Source: JBBKWH01 sp041165345 (GTDB taxonomy: Bacteria > Pseudomonadota > Gammaproteobacteria > Pseudomonadales > Moraxellaceae). Taken from it: a stretch of 30,476 bases of DNA. The notes below the pieces were generated by a model. That model was not told the DNA's origin. It did not search any database and saw only the letters and a program-made list of their open reading frames with translations. Where the stretch lies: the NCBI GenBank assembly GCA_041165345.1, contig JBEANQ010000008.1, positions 1 to 30,476 of the forward strand, written 5' to 3'. Both the position numbers and the translations under genes were made by a program. Positions 7,990 to 16,350 of the stretch are shown in pieces. How positions within the stretch are numbered: position 1 is the first letter of the stretch; each line of letters opens with the position of its first letter.

Positions 7990-8017
7990 AAAAAAACCGC
8001 CGAAAGGCGGTTTTTTT
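7990..8017. terminator. Bidirectional terminator between START gene and atpC
   Basis: A perfect stem AAAAAAACCGCC (7990-8001) / GGCGGTTTTTTT (8006-8017) carries a GAAA tetraloop. Seven A on one side and seven T on the other let it terminate both the START gene and the convergent atp operon. Confidence 0.95.
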
Positions 8018-8033
8018 GAGTTCGAACCATCGC

Positions 8034-8450
8034 TTAGGCGCGGTTGCGTAACTTCTGCAACGTTTGCAACTGAGCAGCAGTTTCGGCCAAGGCCGCTAGT
8101 GCTGCACCAGTGTTCAACTCGCTATGCTGGTTGGCCAGCAGGGCTTCGGCATGTTTACGCGCTTCTAAAATCTGAGCTTCGTCCAGATTTTCGGCACGGA
8201 CTGCGGTATCGGCCAGCAGTGTCACCACATGCGGCTGAACTTCGAGTACGCCACCCGACACATAGATTAACTCTTCTGTGCCGTTGTCGAGGATAACCCG
8301 AACCGAACCCGGCTGGAGCAGGGTGACCAGCGGCGCGTGGCCGGGCAAAATGCCCAGCTCGCCGCCGACACCCTTGGCGATCAGCATCTTAATCGACCCA
8401 GAGAAGATCGATTCTTTGACGCTGACGACGTCACATTGTAGCGTTGCCAT
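8034..8450 (-). CDS. atpC: ATP synthase F1 subunit epsilon
   Basis: Epsilon subunit (138 aa) of the F1 central stalk, which couples rotor and catalytic head and can inhibit ATP hydrolysis. The N-terminal beta sandwich begins MATLQCDVVSVKESIFSG and contains GELGILPGHAPLVTLLQPG, the family signature. The C-terminal helical hairpin (from about 88) is rich in Ala and Leu. GGAGAT precedes the start. It is the last gene of the operon, 18 bases after atpD. Confidence 0.97.
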   Translation of the reverse strand: MATLQCDVVSVKESIFSGSIKMLIAKGVGGELGILPGHAPLVTLLQPGSVRVILDNGTEELIYVSGGVLEVQPHVVTLLADTAVRAENLDEAQILEARKHAEALLANQHSELNTGAALAALAETAAQLQTLQKLRNRA

Positions 8451-8468
8451 AGGGTGATCTCCGTTCGC

Positions 8469-9863
8469 TTACAGCTTCTCGGCTTTGGCGATGGCTTCGT
8501 CAATACCGCCAACCATGTAGAACGCTTGTTCTGGCAGGTTGTCATAGTCACCAGCCAAGATGCCTTTAAAGCCACGAATGGTGTCTTTCAAGGAAACATA
8601 CTTACCTGGCGCACCGGTGAACACTTCGGCCACATGGAACGGCTGTGACAGATAACGTTGGATTTTCCGCGCACGGTAAACCACCAGTTTGTCTTCTTCA
8701 GCCAATTCGTCCATGCCCAAAATGGCGATGATGTCTTTGAGCTCTTTATAGCGTTGCAGAACGTTTTGAACGCCACGTGCCACGCTGTAATGCTCTTCAC
8801 CCACAACCAATGGATCCAATTGACGTGATGTTGAGTCGAGTGGATCAACCGCTGGGTAAATACCAAGCGATGCAATGTCACGGCTCAAAACGACAGTCGA
8901 ATCCAAGTGAGCGAAGGTGGTCGCTGGTGATGGATCGGTCAAGTCATCGGCTGGAACATAAACCGCTTGAACAGAGGTAATCGAACCTGACTTGGTCGAT
9001 GTAATCCGTTCTTGCAGCACGCCCATTTCTTCTGCCAGTGTGGGTTGATAACCCACAGCAGATGGCATACGACCCAACAATGCAGACACTTCAGTACCGG
9101 CCAAGGTATAGCGATAGATGTTGTCAACAAACAACAACACGTCGCGGCCTTTGCCGTTTTCGTCTTTTTCGTCACGGAAGTATTCGGCCATGGTCAAACC
9201 AGTCAACGCAACACGCAGACGGTTACCGGGCGGCTCGTTCATCTGACCATAGACCATCGCGACTTTGTCGACAACGCCAGAGTCTTTCATTTCATGGTAG
9301 AAGTCGTTCCCTTCACGGGTGCGCTCACCAACACCAGCAAACACGGACAAACCACTGTGTGCTTTGGCGATGTTGTTGATCAATTCCATCATGTTGACGG
9401 TTTTACCCACACCCGCACCACCAAACAGACCGACTTTACCGCCTTTTGCAAACGGGCAGAGCAGGTCGATGACCTTGATACCGGTTTCGAGCAATTCGGT
9501 TGAACCGGATTGTTCTGCATAGCTTGGCGCGGCGCGGTGAATGGCCCACGTGGTTTCGGTTTCAACGGGACCGGCTTCGTCGATTGGCCGACCCAATACG
9601 TCCATAATCCGACCCAGTGTCGCGGTACCCACTGGAACCGAAATCGGACCATTGGTGCTGGTCACTGGCAGACCACGTTTCAACCCTTCGGTCGAACCCA
9701 TCGCGATGGTACGAACGATGCCGTCACCCAGCTGTTGCTGAACTTCAAGCGTGGTTTCAGTGTTGTCGACGTGCAAGGCTTCATAGATCTTCGGAACGCT
9801 ATTGCGATCGAATTCGACGTCGATAACCGCGCCGATGATCTGAACGATACGACCGCTGCTCAT
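8469..9863 (-). CDS. atpD: ATP synthase F1 subunit beta
   Basis: Catalytic beta subunit (464 aa). The Walker A loop GGAGVGKT is at 148-155, the catalytic-glutamate segment GVGERTREGNDFYHE follows at about 177-191, Walker B is at VLLFVDNIYRYT, and the conserved DELAEED segment lies near the C-terminus (DELSEED in E. coli). AGGAGA lies upstream of the ATG. In E. coli the corresponding Walker B context reads FVDNIYRYTLAGTEVSALLGRMPSAVGYQPTL, and the match here is essentially complete. Confidence 0.99.
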   Translation of the reverse strand: MSSGRIVQIIGAVIDVEFDRNSVPKIYEALHVDNTETTLEVQQQLGDGIVRTIAMGSTEGLKRGLPVTSTNGPISVPVGTATLGRIMDVLGRPIDEAGPVETETTWAIHRAAPSYAEQSGSTELLETGIKVIDLLCPFAKGGKVGLFGGAGVGKTVNMMELINNIAKAHSGLSVFAGVGERTREGNDFYHEMKDSGVVDKVAMVYGQMNEPPGNRLRVALTGLTMAEYFRDEKDENGKGRDVLLFVDNIYRYTLAGTEVSALLGRMPSAVGYQPTLAEEMGVLQERITSTKSGSITSVQAVYVPADDLTDPSPATTFAHLDSTVVLSRDIASLGIYPAVDPLDSTSRQLDPLVVGEEHYSVARGVQNVLQRYKELKDIIAILGMDELAEEDKLVVYRARKIQRYLSQPFHVAEVFTGAPGKYVSLKDTIRGFKGILAGDYDNLPEQAFYMVGGIDEAIAKAEKL

Positions 9864-9893
9864 GGCTGTCTCCTCAATTCAAACATAAAAAGG

Positions 9894-10769
9894 TTAAACG
9901 GCAGCGGCACCGCCAACGATTTCGGAAATTTCCCGAGTAATCGCGGCTTGACGCAGCTTGTTGTAGACGAGTTGCAGATCTTTGATCAAGGTGCCTGCGT
10001 TGTCGGTTGCGGCTTTCATGGCAACCATACGGGCAGCTTGCTCAGATGCAATGTTTTCCATCACGCCTTGATAGACCATCGCTTCAATGTAGCGAACCAA
10101 TAGGCCATTCAGTAGCTCAGGGGCTTCTGGCTCATACAGATAATCCCAGCTGTGTGAACGGTTTAAGCTGAGTTCATCACCCAGACCGTCAGCAGCCAAA
10201 GGAACCAACTGTTGAACATTGGCTTTTTGGGTCATGGCATTGATGAATTGGTTGGACACCAAATACACCCGATCCAACTCGCCCTTATCAAAGGCATCTA
10301 ACATGACTTGAACAGAGCCGGTGAGTTGTTCCATGGTTGGTGCGTCACCCAATTGGGTGGTTGCACCAAGCACTTTACCGCCATAGTTTTTGAAGAAGCT
10401 CACGCCCTTCTGACCAATAACGGCAAATTGAACGTCAATCGACTGTTCTTGCTGTGTTTTGACATGCGCAACAACGCGTTTGAACAGGTTAATGTTCAGA
10501 CCGCCTGCCAGACCACGATCCGACGATACAATGATATAGCCGACCCGCTTGACGGGACGCTCGATCATGTAGCGATGTTTGAATTCCGGATTCGCCTGAA
10601 CCAAGTGAGCAATCACTCGGCGCATATTGTCGGCATAAGGACGACCGGCGCTCATGCGCTCTTGCGCACGGCGCATCTTGCTTGCTGCGACCATCTGCAT
10701 TGCACGCGTGATTTTCTGCGTGCTTTTAATGCTGACAACCTTGGCGCGAATTTCTTTTAGACTTGCCAT
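9894..10769 (-). CDS. atpG: ATP synthase F1 subunit gamma
   Basis: Gamma subunit (291 aa), the rotating central shaft. The N-terminal coiled-coil helix starts MASLKEIRAKVVSIKSTQKITRAMQMVAASKMRRAQ, a strongly conserved pattern, and the C-terminal helix contains ASEQAARMVAMKAATDNAG and ends REISEIVGGAAAV. The Shine-Dalgarno is weak (ACAGG, about ten bases away) and lies just behind a stable hairpin at 10787-10806, so atpG may be translated with local structural control. Confidence 0.98.
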   Translation of the reverse strand: MASLKEIRAKVVSIKSTQKITRAMQMVAASKMRRAQERMSAGRPYADNMRRVIAHLVQANPEFKHRYMIERPVKRVGYIIVSSDRGLAGGLNINLFKRVVAHVKTQQEQSIDVQFAVIGQKGVSFFKNYGGKVLGATTQLGDAPTMEQLTGSVQVMLDAFDKGELDRVYLVSNQFINAMTQKANVQQLVPLAADGLGDELSLNRSHSWDYLYEPEAPELLNGLLVRYIEAMVYQGVMENIASEQAARMVAMKAATDNAGTLIKDLQLVYNKLRQAAITREISEIVGGAAAV

Positions 10770-10786
10770 ACGCTAGACCTGTAAAT

Positions 10787-10806
10787 CGGAAGCCCGAAGG
10801 CTTCCG
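10787..10806 (-). promoter_or_regulatory. UUCG-capped hairpin in the atpA-atpG gap
   Basis: On the minus strand (mRNA sense) CGGAAGCC, TTCG, GGCTTCCG forms a perfect 8-bp stem closed by a C(UUCG)G tetraloop, one of the most stable RNA loops. No U-run follows, so it is not a terminator. It lies 35 bases after the atpA stop and 17 before the atpG start, and could act as an RNA stability or processing element. Confidence 0.6.
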
Positions 10807-10841
10807 TGGAGGTGATACGCTGCTCAAGCACTGTCATACGA

Positions 10842-12386
10842 TCAGTAGGCTTGAGTGGCCTTGAAACTTTCGATGCCTTTTTTCAGACCTGCTTCGATGT
10901 CGCCATTGTAGTTGGCGGTGTCATCGATGAGGGTCATCAGTTCAGCATGTTGTGCGCGCATGTACGACAGCAACGCATCTTCGAAAGCGCCGATCTTGTT
11001 GACTGGAACATCAGACAAGTAGCCTTCGTTTGAGGCAAAAATCGACACGGCTTGGTCAGCGATGGAGAACGGTGCGTATTGCTTTTGCTTCATCAGCTCA
11101 GTCACGCGTTGACCGTGTTCCAATTGCTTACGTGTGGCTTCGTCCAAGTCAGAGGCAAACTGGGCAAATGCAGCCAGTTCACGATACTGTGCCAATGCAG
11201 TACGAATACCGCCGGACAGTTTTTTGATGATCTTGGTTTGTGCAGCACCACCGACGCGGGACACCGAAATACCGGCGTTCACCGCAGGACGGATACCCGA
11301 GTTGAACAGGCTGGTTTCCAAGAAGATCTGACCGTCGGTGATCGAAATCACGTTGGTTGGAACGAATGCAGAAACGTCACCCGCTTGGGTTTCGATGATC
11401 GGCAATGCGGTTAATGAACCGGTTTTGCCTGTTACCGCACCATTGGTGAACTTCTCGACATACGCTGCCGACACGCGTGATGCGCGCTCAAGCAGACGGC
11501 TGTGGAGATAGAATACGTCGCCAGGGTAGGCTTCACGACCCGGTGGACGACGCAGCAGCAAGGAGATTTGGCGATAGGCCACTGCTTGCTTGGACAGGTC
11601 GTCATACACGATCAGGGCGTCTTCACCGCGATCGCGGAAGTATTCGCCCATGGTGCAACCGGAGTATGGTGCCAAGAACTGCATCGCTGCTGGCTCAGAA
11701 GCCGATGCAGCAACCACAGTGGTGTAGGCCATTGCGCCAGTTTCTTCAAGCTTGCGAACCACGTTAGCGATGGTCGATTGCTTTTGACCAATGGCGACGT
11801 AGACACATTTAATGCCTGAGTGTTTTTGCGCAATAATCGCGTCGATGGCCATCGCGGTTTTACCGGTCTGACGGTCACCGATGATCAGCTCACGCTGACC
11901 ACGACCCACAGGAATCATGGTGTCAACGGCTTTGTAACCAGTTTGAACCGGTTGATCAACCGATTGACGCCAAATGACGCCAGGCGCAACTTTTTCAACG
12001 GCGTCTTGCAATTGCGCGTTGATAGGGCCTTTGCCATCAATTGGATTGCCCAGTGCGTCAACGACGCGACCCAGCAATTCAGGGCCGACTGGCACTTCAA
12101 GTACGCGACCAGTGCAGCGAACAGTTTGGCCTTCTTGCAGGCTCAAAAAGTTACCTAGCACAACAGCACCCACCGAATCCTGTTCCAGATTCAGTGCCAT
12201 GCCGTACAGGCCGCCTTCGAATTCAAGCATCTCACCGTACATGGCGTCAGCCAGACCGTGGATACGCACAATACCGTCCGACACCTTAACAATGGTGCCT
12301 TCGTTACGGGCGGTCGCGCTGGTGTCCAGATCGCTGATACGCTGTTTAATGAGCGCACTGATCTCGGAAGGATTCAGTTGTTGCAT
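10842..12386 (-). CDS. atpA: ATP synthase F1 subunit alpha
   Basis: Non-catalytic alpha subunit (514 aa) that alternates with beta in the F1 head. The nucleotide-binding P-loop GDRQTGKT is at 170-177. The segment IRPAVNAGISVSRVGGAAQ near residue 375 holds the arginine that reaches into the beta active site. The length is the usual 513. GAGGAA precedes the ATG. It sits between atpH and atpG in the standard order. Confidence 0.99.
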   Translation of the reverse strand: MQQLNPSEISALIKQRISDLDTSATARNEGTIVKVSDGIVRIHGLADAMYGEMLEFEGGLYGMALNLEQDSVGAVVLGNFLSLQEGQTVRCTGRVLEVPVGPELLGRVVDALGNPIDGKGPINAQLQDAVEKVAPGVIWRQSVDQPVQTGYKAVDTMIPVGRGQRELIIGDRQTGKTAMAIDAIIAQKHSGIKCVYVAIGQKQSTIANVVRKLEETGAMAYTTVVAASASEPAAMQFLAPYSGCTMGEYFRDRGEDALIVYDDLSKQAVAYRQISLLLRRPPGREAYPGDVFYLHSRLLERASRVSAAYVEKFTNGAVTGKTGSLTALPIIETQAGDVSAFVPTNVISITDGQIFLETSLFNSGIRPAVNAGISVSRVGGAAQTKIIKKLSGGIRTALAQYRELAAFAQFASDLDEATRKQLEHGQRVTELMKQKQYAPFSIADQAVSIFASNEGYLSDVPVNKIGAFEDALLSYMRAQHAELMTLIDDTANYNGDIEAGLKKGIESFKATQAY

Positions 12387-12426
12387 TGCGCTTTCCTCAA
12401 TGTTTTGAAAGGGCCGCTACCTGCCG

Positions 12427-12963
12427 TCAGGCGAGCAGGCGGGTCCGCATCTTTTCAAGCTTGCCCAGTGCCGAGTCATCGATCACTTGATCACCTGCCC
12501 GAATAATCACACCACCAATCAATTCGGGGCGGATTGTTACGGTGAGGTTCACTGTTGTGCCAAAACGCTTTTGCAGTTGGGTGGTCAACAATAATACTTG
12601 TGACTCACTCAAGGCAAAAGCAGACTCAACCACTGCATCGGTTTCGCCCAAGCCTTTTGCTTTAATTGCCTCAAATTCAGTATGAATAGCAGGCAATAGG
12701 AGCAAGCGACCATGTTCTGCAAGCTGCATCAGAAAATTTCTGAATGGCGTATTGATCTTGTTGTCCATTGCGGCAGACAACGCTTGAACCTGCTGTTGCT
12801 GAGTCAACGAAGGCTGGCTCAGGTAAGCGGCAAACGCTGTATCCTGCATAATTGCGCTGGACAAGCTCAAGACGTTTGACCATGCACCAATGTGGTTGGC
12901 TTCTTGGGCAAAATCAAACGCCGCCTTAGCGTAAGGGCGAGCAAACGTTGCAAGTTCAGCCAT
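12427..12963 (-). CDS. atpH: ATP synthase F1 subunit delta
   Basis: Delta subunit (178 aa) joins the peripheral stalk (b) to the top of F1. The N-terminal helical domain begins MAELATFARPYAKAAFDFA, a conserved start. The C-terminal block LTVTIRPELIGGVIIRAGDQVIDDSALGKL is the family signature. A GAGG ribosome site lies ahead of the ATG. It is one of the more divergent F1 subunits, but position and signature agree. Confidence 0.97.
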   Translation of the reverse strand: MAELATFARPYAKAAFDFAQEANHIGAWSNVLSLSSAIMQDTAFAAYLSQPSLTQQQQVQALSAAMDNKINTPFRNFLMQLAEHGRLLLLPAIHTEFEAIKAKGLGETDAVVESAFALSESQVLLLTTQLQKRFGTTVNLTVTIRPELIGGVIIRAGDQVIDDSALGKLEKMRTRLLA

Positions 12964-12975
12964 GAGTTGCCTCGC

Positions 12976-13446
12976 TTACAGTTCGGATGCCAGCTGAGTC
13001 AGCATGGCAGCATGGGCGGTTTGGTCGACTTGAGTCTTCAAGATTTTTTCAGCACCTGCAACGGCCAACGCAGCAACTTGCTGGCGCAGGGCTTCACGTG
13101 CTTGGTTAATTTCTTGATCGATGGACTCACGCGCCTGTTGGCGAATCCGCTCACCTTCGGCATTTGCCGCAGTGCGTGCTTCTTCAACCATTTGGGCGCC
13201 ACGACGGTTGGCTTGCTCAATCAGTTGAGCCGCTTGGGCTTTGGCTGCATCAAGTTCGACCTTAACCTGATCCTTGGCGTTAGCCAGATCGGCACGAGCT
13301 TTTTCGGCGGCGTTTAGGCCATCAGCGATTTTACGCTGGCGTTCATTGATCGCTGCGATCAATGGTGGCCAGACGAATTTCATGCAAAATACGACAAACA
13401 TCGCAAATGCAATCGCTTGGCCGATCAGCGTGAGGTTGATATTCAT
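12976..13446 (-). CDS. atpF: ATP synthase Fo subunit b
   Basis: Subunit b (156 aa, as in E. coli) forms the membrane-anchored peripheral stalk as a dimer. One N-terminal membrane helix (LTLIGQAIAFAMFVVFCMKFVWPPL, about 5-29) is followed by a long charged coiled coil rich in Ala, Glu and Lys. The start MNINLTLIGQ is typical, with GAGGG seven bases upstream. Confidence 0.98.
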   Translation of the reverse strand: MNINLTLIGQAIAFAMFVVFCMKFVWPPLIAAINERQRKIADGLNAAEKARADLANAKDQVKVELDAAKAQAAQLIEQANRRGAQMVEEARTAANAEGERIRQQARESIDQEINQAREALRQQVAALAVAGAEKILKTQVDQTAHAAMLTQLASEL

Positions 13447-13472
13447 CTTAATCCCTCATTAGGTATGCAGGA

Positions 13473-13754
13473 TTATTGAACACCAACAACTTTCAGCGCT
13501 TCTTGTGCAGTGGCGATGAACGGGTTGGCGAAAATGAAGAACAGGCCGATACCGACACCAATCATAGGGACAGCGTCAAGCAAGCCAGCAACCAAGAACA
13601 TACGAGTTTGCAGTTGTGGTGCCAATTCTGGTTGACGAGCAACGGCTTCGAGGAAACGACCACCGAGCAGACCGAAGCCAATAGCGGTACCAAGGGCACC
13701 GAAGGCGATCAGGAGGGCGGCAGCAATAGCAGTCAGACCAATCAGGTTTTCCAT
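13473..13754 (-). CDS. atpE: ATP synthase Fo subunit c
   Basis: Proteolipid subunit (93 aa) of the rotating c-ring. Two membrane helices (about 8-38 and 52-78) flank the conserved polar loop RQPE at 40-43. The ion-binding acid is Asp 60 in AGLLDAVPMIG. An Asp here, without the extra polar ligands of Na+ enzymes, indicates proton coupling. The C-terminal extension (ATAQEALKVVGVQ) makes it longer than the 79-residue E. coli protein. Confidence 0.98.
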   Translation of the reverse strand: MENLIGLTAIAAALLIAFGALGTAIGFGLLGGRFLEAVARQPELAPQLQTRMFLVAGLLDAVPMIGVGIGLFFIFANPFIATAQEALKVVGVQ

Positions 13755-13844
13755 GAAAACTTACCTCTGGGTTGGGGTTTAAAACAAAAACATCAGTTCA
13801 AAGCAACGGAATGCACCTAGTCAACGACAGAGGTGCAAACCAAT

Positions 13845-14714
13845 TTAGTGTTTCTCGCTTGCCATCGACAGATAGACGATGGTGAGCATCATAAAGATGA
13901 AGGCTTGCAGGGTGATGACCAAGATGTGGAAGATCGCCCAAGGCACTGACAGTATCCACTGAACGTAGAATGGCAGCAGTGCCAACAAAATGAAGATCAG
14001 CTCGCCTGCATACATGTTGCCGAACAAACGTAGGGCCAACGAGACAGGACGTGCTAAGAAAGTGACCAGTTCCAAGACCAAGTTGATAGGAATCAACAGA
14101 ACTTTGAGGAACATGTTCTTAGGATTGAATGGGTTGAGAGCCAATTCGCCCACAAAGCCACCAATGCCTTTTTCTTTGATGCTGTAAATGATGATCAGTG
14201 CAAAAACCGACAGCGACATGCCCAAGGTGATATTCGGGTCTGTTGAAGGCACAACCTTCATGTACACATGGTGTGGGTTCATGCCAAAGCAGTGCTCACC
14301 GACCCAAGCTGCAAACACAGGGATAAAGTCTACCGGAATCAAATCCATCAAGTTCATCAGGAAAATCCAGACGAAAATGGTCAGAGCTAATGGTGCAATC
14401 AGTTTGGAGGTACCGTGATACGTATCACGTACGCTGGTTTCGACAAACTCAATGACCATTTCAATGGCGGTTTGAAATTTACCTGGTACACCAGTGGTGG
14501 CACGACGTGCTGCCATAAAGAACATAAAGCAGAAAATCAAACCTAAGCCAATCGACCAGCTTAATGAGTCGATATGGAATGCGTTGAATCCCATCGCCTT
14601 GGCTTCCGCCGAGGTTTCAGCCAACTTCCAGCCTTCACCGGCATTGCCATAGGTGAGATTGGTTAAGTGGTGCTTGATATATTCCGATGAGGAGACGCTG
14701 TGTTGCTCAGCCAT
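13845..14714 (-). CDS. atpB: ATP synthase Fo subunit a
   Basis: Subunit a (289 aa) forms the proton half-channels beside the c-ring. The essential arginine is Arg 229 within SLALRLFGNMYAGEL (225-239). Earlier helices include NLMDLIPVDFIP. Five to six hydrophobic membrane segments are visible. The start MAEQHSVSSSEYIKHHLTNL resembles other gammaproteobacterial AtpB N-termini. It lies 137 bases after atpI. Confidence 0.98.
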   Translation of the reverse strand: MAEQHSVSSSEYIKHHLTNLTYGNAGEGWKLAETSAEAKAMGFNAFHIDSLSWSIGLGLIFCFMFFMAARRATTGVPGKFQTAIEMVIEFVETSVRDTYHGTSKLIAPLALTIFVWIFLMNLMDLIPVDFIPVFAAWVGEHCFGMNPHHVYMKVVPSTDPNITLGMSLSVFALIIIYSIKEKGIGGFVGELALNPFNPKNMFLKVLLIPINLVLELVTFLARPVSLALRLFGNMYAGELIFILLALLPFYVQWILSVPWAIFHILVITLQAFIFMMLTIVYLSMASEKH

Positions 14715-14851
14715 AACTCACACCTGATCAATGTAAAAAAACTGAAGCGGGTAGGGGAGTGGAGTCAACCCATTCGGTTGTCATCTCAGTCGTCCTACCC
14801 AAAACTGTGTATGTGTTGCAGAATCGGCTGAATGTTTGCCATTGATCTGCA

Positions 14852-15247
14852 TCACGATGGTCGATGTTTGGCCGACCATAGGGGATAAACCCATGCCATG
14901 ATTTGCACCATGGTAAATCCAATCAGTAATGCAGCCGCTGAGAGTGGATGCACACTTTTAAACACCACGGCAAAGCCGAGGGTGATCAGCACAAATTTGC
15001 CAATCATGCCACGGTAGAAGCTACCCAAAATCCGTTTTGATGCACCTGCGCCAGCGTAACGAAACGCTTGCCAAGCAAAGTAAGCACTACCAATCCAACC
15101 AATGAACGCACCAAATCCAGCGCTTTTGGCCCACACCATGTTGCCCATTAATCCTGCAATTAGGATGACTACGGGAATGACCATGCCTTGGGCAATGGTC
15201 AGGCCGCGCGCCAACTGGCGATCGACCAACGGAGAAGGCTGACTCAT
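14852..15247 (-). CDS. atpI: ATP synthase subunit I (AtpI)
   Basis: Small membrane protein (131 aa) encoded first in the atp operon; in other bacteria AtpI assists c-ring assembly. Four hydrophobic segments lie at about 14-34, 36-54, 70-90 and 95-118 (for example IAQGMVIPVVILIAGLMGNMVWA). I place the start at the ATG at 15247 because AGGAG lies six bases upstream; a TTG one codon earlier is too close to that site. Weakly conserved as usual, so it is assigned by position, length and membrane profile. Confidence 0.85.
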   Translation of the reverse strand: MSQPSPLVDRQLARGLTIAQGMVIPVVILIAGLMGNMVWAKSAGFGAFIGWIGSAYFAWQAFRYAGAGASKRILGSFYRGMIGKFVLITLGFAVVFKSVHPLSAAALLIGFTMVQIMAWVYPLWSAKHRPS

Positions 15248-15311
15248 CAAGCGCTCCTAACGCGATCGCGCGAGTGAAAAGCTGTGTCAATTGGCGGTTT
15301 TAGGCGGGGTC

Positions 15312-15340
15312 ATTATATGGATCGAGTCATAAACTTGCAA
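15312..15340 (-). promoter_or_regulatory. Sigma-70 promoter of the atp operon
   Basis: On the minus strand TTGCAA (15335-15340) and a perfect TATAAT (15312-15317) are separated by 17 bases, about 65 bases upstream of atpI. The surrounding sequence is AT-rich upstream of the -35 box. It is the only promoter-like site visible ahead of the nine-gene operon. Confidence 0.75.
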
Positions 15341-15381
15341 GATTTTGACCATAATGAATCTTGTTTTTGTAACTTTTTGAT

Positions 15382-16224
15382 TTATATTTTATTTATTTTT
15401 AGGCAGGTTTGGGATTGGTTCACAATATTGCGCCATCCTTGAATAAAGTCTGTGGATTGTGACAGCGTTTCGTCGATCACAACAAATTGAATAGGCTGTA
15501 ATTGTGTCAATAGCCCATGATTGAGTGGGTGCGGGCTAAACACACAGCGCTGGGTGGATTGCGGTTGTTGTTTAAGCCATTGGAGCTGTTTTAAGGTGGG
15601 TGGTAGTTCTGGATCAGTTGTGAGGCTGCCGGTCAATGTCAGTTGAAGTGATGATTCAAGATATTGATAAGCATCATGATATGCCCAGTAGTGTTGAGGC
15701 GTGATCTGCTGTTGGTGTGCGACTAGGGTCATACGCTGTCTAAATGCTTGCGCGTTTTGTTGGTATTGTTTGGCATGTTGTGGATATTGTTTTGCCCGAA
15801 TGTGCGCAATGATCGTGGCAATGGTGTTGGCGTTGTTGGGGTCTAGCCACAGATGGGGGTCTAAGCTATGAGGAATGGCGTGACCTTGAACATCGCGTAG
15901 AGCCAACCGACGAAAGGCAGGATGCAATGAGGTGAGCGCAACGGCATTACGCTGATTTGTTAACGTTTGGCTGAGTGCTGCTTCATATTCAGGTCCAATC
16001 CATAATACAAAGTCAGATTGTTTAAGGGATTGCCGATCTTTTGGTGTGAGCTGAACATGATGACCATCTTGTTGTGGCGGAATCAGCCGTACAGGTTGTT
16101 CAATGCCTTGTGTCACGGCTTGGGCGATCAAATATAGGGGATGGATGCTGGTTACTAATGCTGCGGCTGCATTGGCATGGATGCCAACACAAAGCCAGCA
16201 TAGGCATAACATTCGGATCAGCAT
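15382..16224 (-). CDS. znuA: ZnuA, zinc ABC transporter periplasmic binding protein
   Basis: Periplasmic zinc-binding protein (280 aa) that hands Zn2+ to the ZnuBC transporter. The signal peptide covers about 1-21 (MLIRMLCLCWLCVGIHANAAA). Candidate zinc ligands are His 28 (SIHPLY), His 55/56 (DGHHVQLTP), His 124 (DPHLWLDP) and a late acid in VVIDETLSQ (Asp 251). Cys 227 and Cys 274 could form the C-terminal disulfide known from E. coli ZnuA. A long charged His-rich loop is missing, so it is short for the family. It is transcribed away from zur-znuCB, with the Zur box between. Confidence 0.93.
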   Translation of the reverse strand: MLIRMLCLCWLCVGIHANAAAALVTSIHPLYLIAQAVTQGIEQPVRLIPPQQDGHHVQLTPKDRQSLKQSDFVLWIGPEYEAALSQTLTNQRNAVALTSLHPAFRRLALRDVQGHAIPHSLDPHLWLDPNNANTIATIIAHIRAKQYPQHAKQYQQNAQAFRQRMTLVAHQQQITPQHYWAYHDAYQYLESSLQLTLTGSLTTDPELPPTLKQLQWLKQQPQSTQRCVFSPHPLNHGLLTQLQPIQFVVIDETLSQSTDFIQGWRNIVNQSQTCLKINKI

Positions 16225-16291
16225 TCACACACCTATAAGATCAATCAGATGATTCAAAGACCAGTGTAGGCGATCATACGTCTACACTATC

Positions 16292-16308
16292 ATGTTACAG
16301 TATAACAT
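16292..16308. promoter_or_regulatory. Zur box in the znuA / zur-znuCB divergent promoter
   Basis: The palindrome ATGTTA, CAGTA, TAACAT has perfect 6-bp arms and closely matches the core of the gammaproteobacterial Zur site (TGTTATANTATAACA). It lies 42 bases before zur and 67 before znuA, so one zinc-loaded Zur dimer pair could repress both units. A TATGAT (-10-like) for znuA is visible at 16273-16278 on the minus strand. Confidence 0.8.
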
Positions 16309-16350
16309 CTATTGTGCTGTTGTTCGGCGATGATTTTAAGAGAGGCTGTT

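Noticed and set aside
9012..9503. 163-residue plus-strand open frame inside atpD, and similar ones in atpA and atpG
   Set aside because: Antisense to strongly conserved ATP synthase genes and without independent evidence.
14740..14820. GGGTAGG/CCTACCC inverted repeat between atpI and atpB
   Set aside because: The loop is too long (tens of bases) and no U-run follows; probably chance.
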